Source: Mactra quadrangularis (Eukaryota; Mollusca; Bivalvia; Venerida; Mactridae). Taken from it: DNA of 64,000 nt. Positions 61,491-64,000 of the stretch are shown here, one piece after another. Position 1 is the stretch's first letter. Each line of letters starts with the position of its first letter. The translations under genes and the position numbers were made by a program. Location of the stretch: contig CM046294.1 of assembly GCA_025267735.1 (NCBI GenBank), forward strand, positions 7,908,001 through 7,972,000, given 5' to 3'. The notes beneath the pieces are model-generated. The model was not told the DNA's origin and did no database searches. It saw only the letters and a list, made by a program, of their open reading frames with translations.

Positions 61491-63716
61491 GGTAGGTGAT
61501 ATGAAAATTGCTGACCAATGTGATATTTAAAATTCATTTCTTGTCGTTGAGAAATGATTCTAATTGAATAATGTCACTATTTCTGTTGCGTGCTGCCACA
61601 TGCTTGAAGTATTAAGCAATTCTGTCAGTGTTGTATTATTTCATTATAAATGTCATCATGTGAACAATTGTATACAGTATTTCTTGCAACAGTTTCTACA
61701 AAATGGTCAGTACATTACATTGTATCCTATATCACAGAAGTGCCATATCCTGTTCACCAACATTGAATGAGTTCAAAAGACATTAACTCAGTTATCATTA
61801 AATATGTGTTTCAGTATAGTATCAAATCTCACGTCCAAGTTTCAATTAATTTCTTGGTTGGTGATATGAAAATCGCTAACCTTTACCTTAGTTATACATT
61901 TTGTACAAAAACATTTCATTTTTTACTTAATTGTTATGCTCTGCTTTTCATTGGGACATTTGAAAATCATTGTGACTCTTTTCTTGCTTCTTCTAGTTTC
62001 AAGTTTTCTCTGCCATTTAAACAATGAGTGAAGTTGAAACATTGTTCTATCTATTTCCTCCTTTCCTATGTGTTCATCTGTACTTCAACATATATTTTTT
62101 TTAATTGTCATCAAATATATTATTCACATTGGAACCATATTGTTTTCCTACAAAATCTTATTCAATACTTTTGTTAATGCCCCATGTCAAATTGAAATTT
62201 ACAACATGTAAATTCTCCAACATCACAATTTGAATCCTCTATTCATGGAAATTGCTCCGATACTTATTTTACACCAAGGTAACATGTCAAGGTCAGCAGT
62301 ACACCAATACTGAATCATTTGTTCTAGTGAGTATTATCAGTCTGAACTCTATAGATACTTTTATTACATGTCCATCACCACATTGGATCTAATTATAATA
62401 TATGTTTCAAATTCACATATTTACCAACATATTCACAATTATATTAGGCTAATCAAGTTATGGTTGGTGATATGATAATCGCTGACCAAAATAAGTTATA
62501 CTTCAATTTGTTTTGTTTTTTATTATTTCAGATTGCTGATCTATACAACTTATCCAGATACAAATATTTTATGTGCATCGCCTATATTTCTTTAAAGTTA
62601 TCCCTTTTCAGTATCATTGGTATCACTGGCTCAAAAATATCGATAAAACTTTGGAAAACTTTAGAGTACTTATCCTTTTTATTTTATAAATAACACTTAA
62701 AACTCATGCCTAGAATTGTCATAGTCGTCAGAGAATCCAGGGGGAGGGGACTAGATTCCTTTTTGACAATATGTGATCAATTGTTTTTTAGGGTCTTGGT
62801 CCTTCCTGGCATTCAGATACAAAACATATGGCCCAAATTGAAAGCCATATTGTCCCACTTTTATATTTTTGAAGGTACACAAGTGTCTGTTATAATATCT
62901 ACAGGTATTTGTAATTTTACCAGTAAAATTCATCATTTGGGAGGTTGTGAGAACACCTATGATACAAATGAAATTTATATGTGTCAGATTAAGGAATATT
63001 TTCTTCAATTACTAAATTTGATTACAAAATACAGCCCTTTGATTAACTGCCAATTCACTACAATACCACCCGTATCAATCAATAAATTCAGACAGTATCA
63101 AGTATCCAAAAATAAATTGATATACAGTTTCTTTTCTGATGAATGTGTTTCTTTGATGCAAAAACAATTGGAATCTGATATTGATAATATAAATCTTTTC
63201 ATTTGTCAACTTAATACATCCAACAAAATACCAACTCTACGATTTGACAGGGATTTGATTAAGGTGTCAACATAACATTCTGGTTCCAATAACCAAAATT
63301 CACACAAAATCAAAAAGTACTCATATTCTCATTCTTATGACGGAGTACATTCGGACGAATCCTTAAGAAATAAATGGTTCAATTTAATTGAAAAATCTTT
63401 AAACTCTGAAGAAAAATGTGAATTGAATGCAAAAGGGAGACTCGCGGGACTTTAAAAGATAAAACTTCTAAAATGTTGTGTTGCAATTTTTTGCATTTCT
63501 TAATTCACCATTATCAAAAGTAATATTGCCCATTGATTGCAAAGAAATGAAACATTTCAATGAATGCTATGTATACTTGAAAACAAAGCATTGCATTACA
63601 ATTTGTGTTGATATGCTATTTATATTTTGTTTATTTATTTTTTCTTAAAAGCTATGCCGTAAGATAAAACTAGAGTGATAAGATAAATTAGGTCGGTGAC
63701 ATGACAGTCGCTCACC
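61491..63716 (+). repeat. Four spaced copies of a 26-bp motif around the SGNH-like ORF
   Basis: Consensus ggtyggtgayatga followed by maartcgctsacc, at 61491-61516, 61856-61881, 62462-62487 and 63691-63716, all in the same orientation and separated by unrelated AT-rich DNA. The SGNH-like ORF lies between copies 3 and 4. Confidence 0.65.
62706..63455 (+). pseudogene. SGNH/GDSL-hydrolase-like ORF interrupted by one in-frame stop
   Basis: Open from the ATG at 62706 to TAA at 63273 (189 codons). The same frame then continues open for 59 codons to TAA at 63453. The N-terminus IVIVVRESRGRGLDSFL fits block I with Ser11 (usual D-S replaced by E-S). IISTGICNFTS gives a GxxN block III (Gly67, Asn70). 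TIPPVSINKF and the region after it resemble proteins I have seen in mollusc repeats. Past the stop, SYDGVHSDESLRNKWFNLIE supplies the DGVH block V (Asp212, His215). The catalytic Asp/His lie after the stop, so the shorter product would be inactive. Likely a mobile-element hydrolase-like protein; stop-codon polymorphism or readthrough are alternatives. Confidence 0.55.
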
Positions 63717-64000
63717 TTCGAATAAAATGAAATATATTTCTATTCAATTGATCAAAGCATTATACTGAAAGATTTCTTAAGTATCTGTCCTAAAATTAAT
63801 TTGATAAGATTTTAATGAAATAATGGAACATGGGATGGCACATTAATGTAACGATTCAGCTGTCTTTGCAAGGTAAGATTTTTTACAATTCATTTTACAA
63901 TGATTTTACATCCTTTAGTAATTAATAAACGTTTCACTCATGATAACATTATCAGATTATACATAAGATTTGTAATTATCATTACACACTATTTATTTCA
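63456..64000. other. Non-coding stretch to window end
   Basis: Contains the last copy of the 26-bp motif (63691-63716); nothing else recognised. Confidence 0.4.

Noticed and set aside
62751..63008. Minus-strand ORF antisense to the SGNH-like ORF
   Set aside because: Shadow of the + strand frame, which carries the recognisable motifs.

Overview
This is eukaryotic, intron-rich, AT-rich DNA, most likely from a mollusc and probably a bivalve. I infer this from mind bomb-type ankyrin/RING exons with GT..AG introns, tRNA-derived SINEs with a shared central domain, a DIRS/Ngaro-type retrotransposon with an SGNH-hydrolase module, and a GGCGTT-hexamer element of a kind I associate with bivalves. No species can be read from the sequence, and there is no sign of prokaryotic organisation.

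Layout. 1-7.3 kb: nine 3' exons of a mind bomb-like E3 ubiquitin ligase on the + strand, with SINEs, a 43-bp minisatellite and inverted-repeat elements in its introns. 7.3-11.6 kb: non-coding DNA with small MITE-like elements, one SINE and a nested inverted-repeat element. 11.6-21.0 kb: a satellite array built of ~347-bp monomers. It is organised into ~1,467-bp higher-order repeats, each holding a ~96-bp near-perfect palindrome, and it runs into a 100-N assembly gap. 21.6-25.3 kb: a spliced minus-strand gene for a Myb/SANT-like DNA-binding protein next to a PIF/Harbinger-like transposon end. 25.5-26.3 kb: a broken Ty3/gypsy pol fragment. 26.9-28.2 kb: two short palindromic elements and an ORF with a PHD finger. 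29.6-38 kb: MITEs and two large foldback elements. 39-43 kb: a transposase-like relic and an unrecognised multi-exon gene or gene relic. 43.9-44.5 kb: a 5'-truncated non-LTR retrotransposon with an 11-bp target duplication.

45.4-57.5 kb is the centrepiece: one tyrosine-recombinase retrotransposon (DIRS/Ngaro-like). Its split direct repeats are arranged A1-internal-B1-A2-B2, followed in order by gag, reverse transcriptase/RNase H, tyrosine recombinase and SGNH relics. Its terminal repeats are nearly identical (A 248/248 bp, B 3 mismatches in 607 bp), yet every coding module is broken. It also carries nested insertions. 57.9-59.5 kb: an inverted-repeat element with a hexamer VNTR and ~165-bp internal repeats. 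60-64 kb: further non-LTR fragments, a second copy of a ~370-bp repeat, and an SGNH-like ORF cut by one in-frame stop.

The window therefore holds one clear host gene 3' end, two or three candidate genes, and dense nested mobile elements and satellite DNA. Exon calls were made by eye from splice signals, reading-frame continuity and family motifs; no database search was run.
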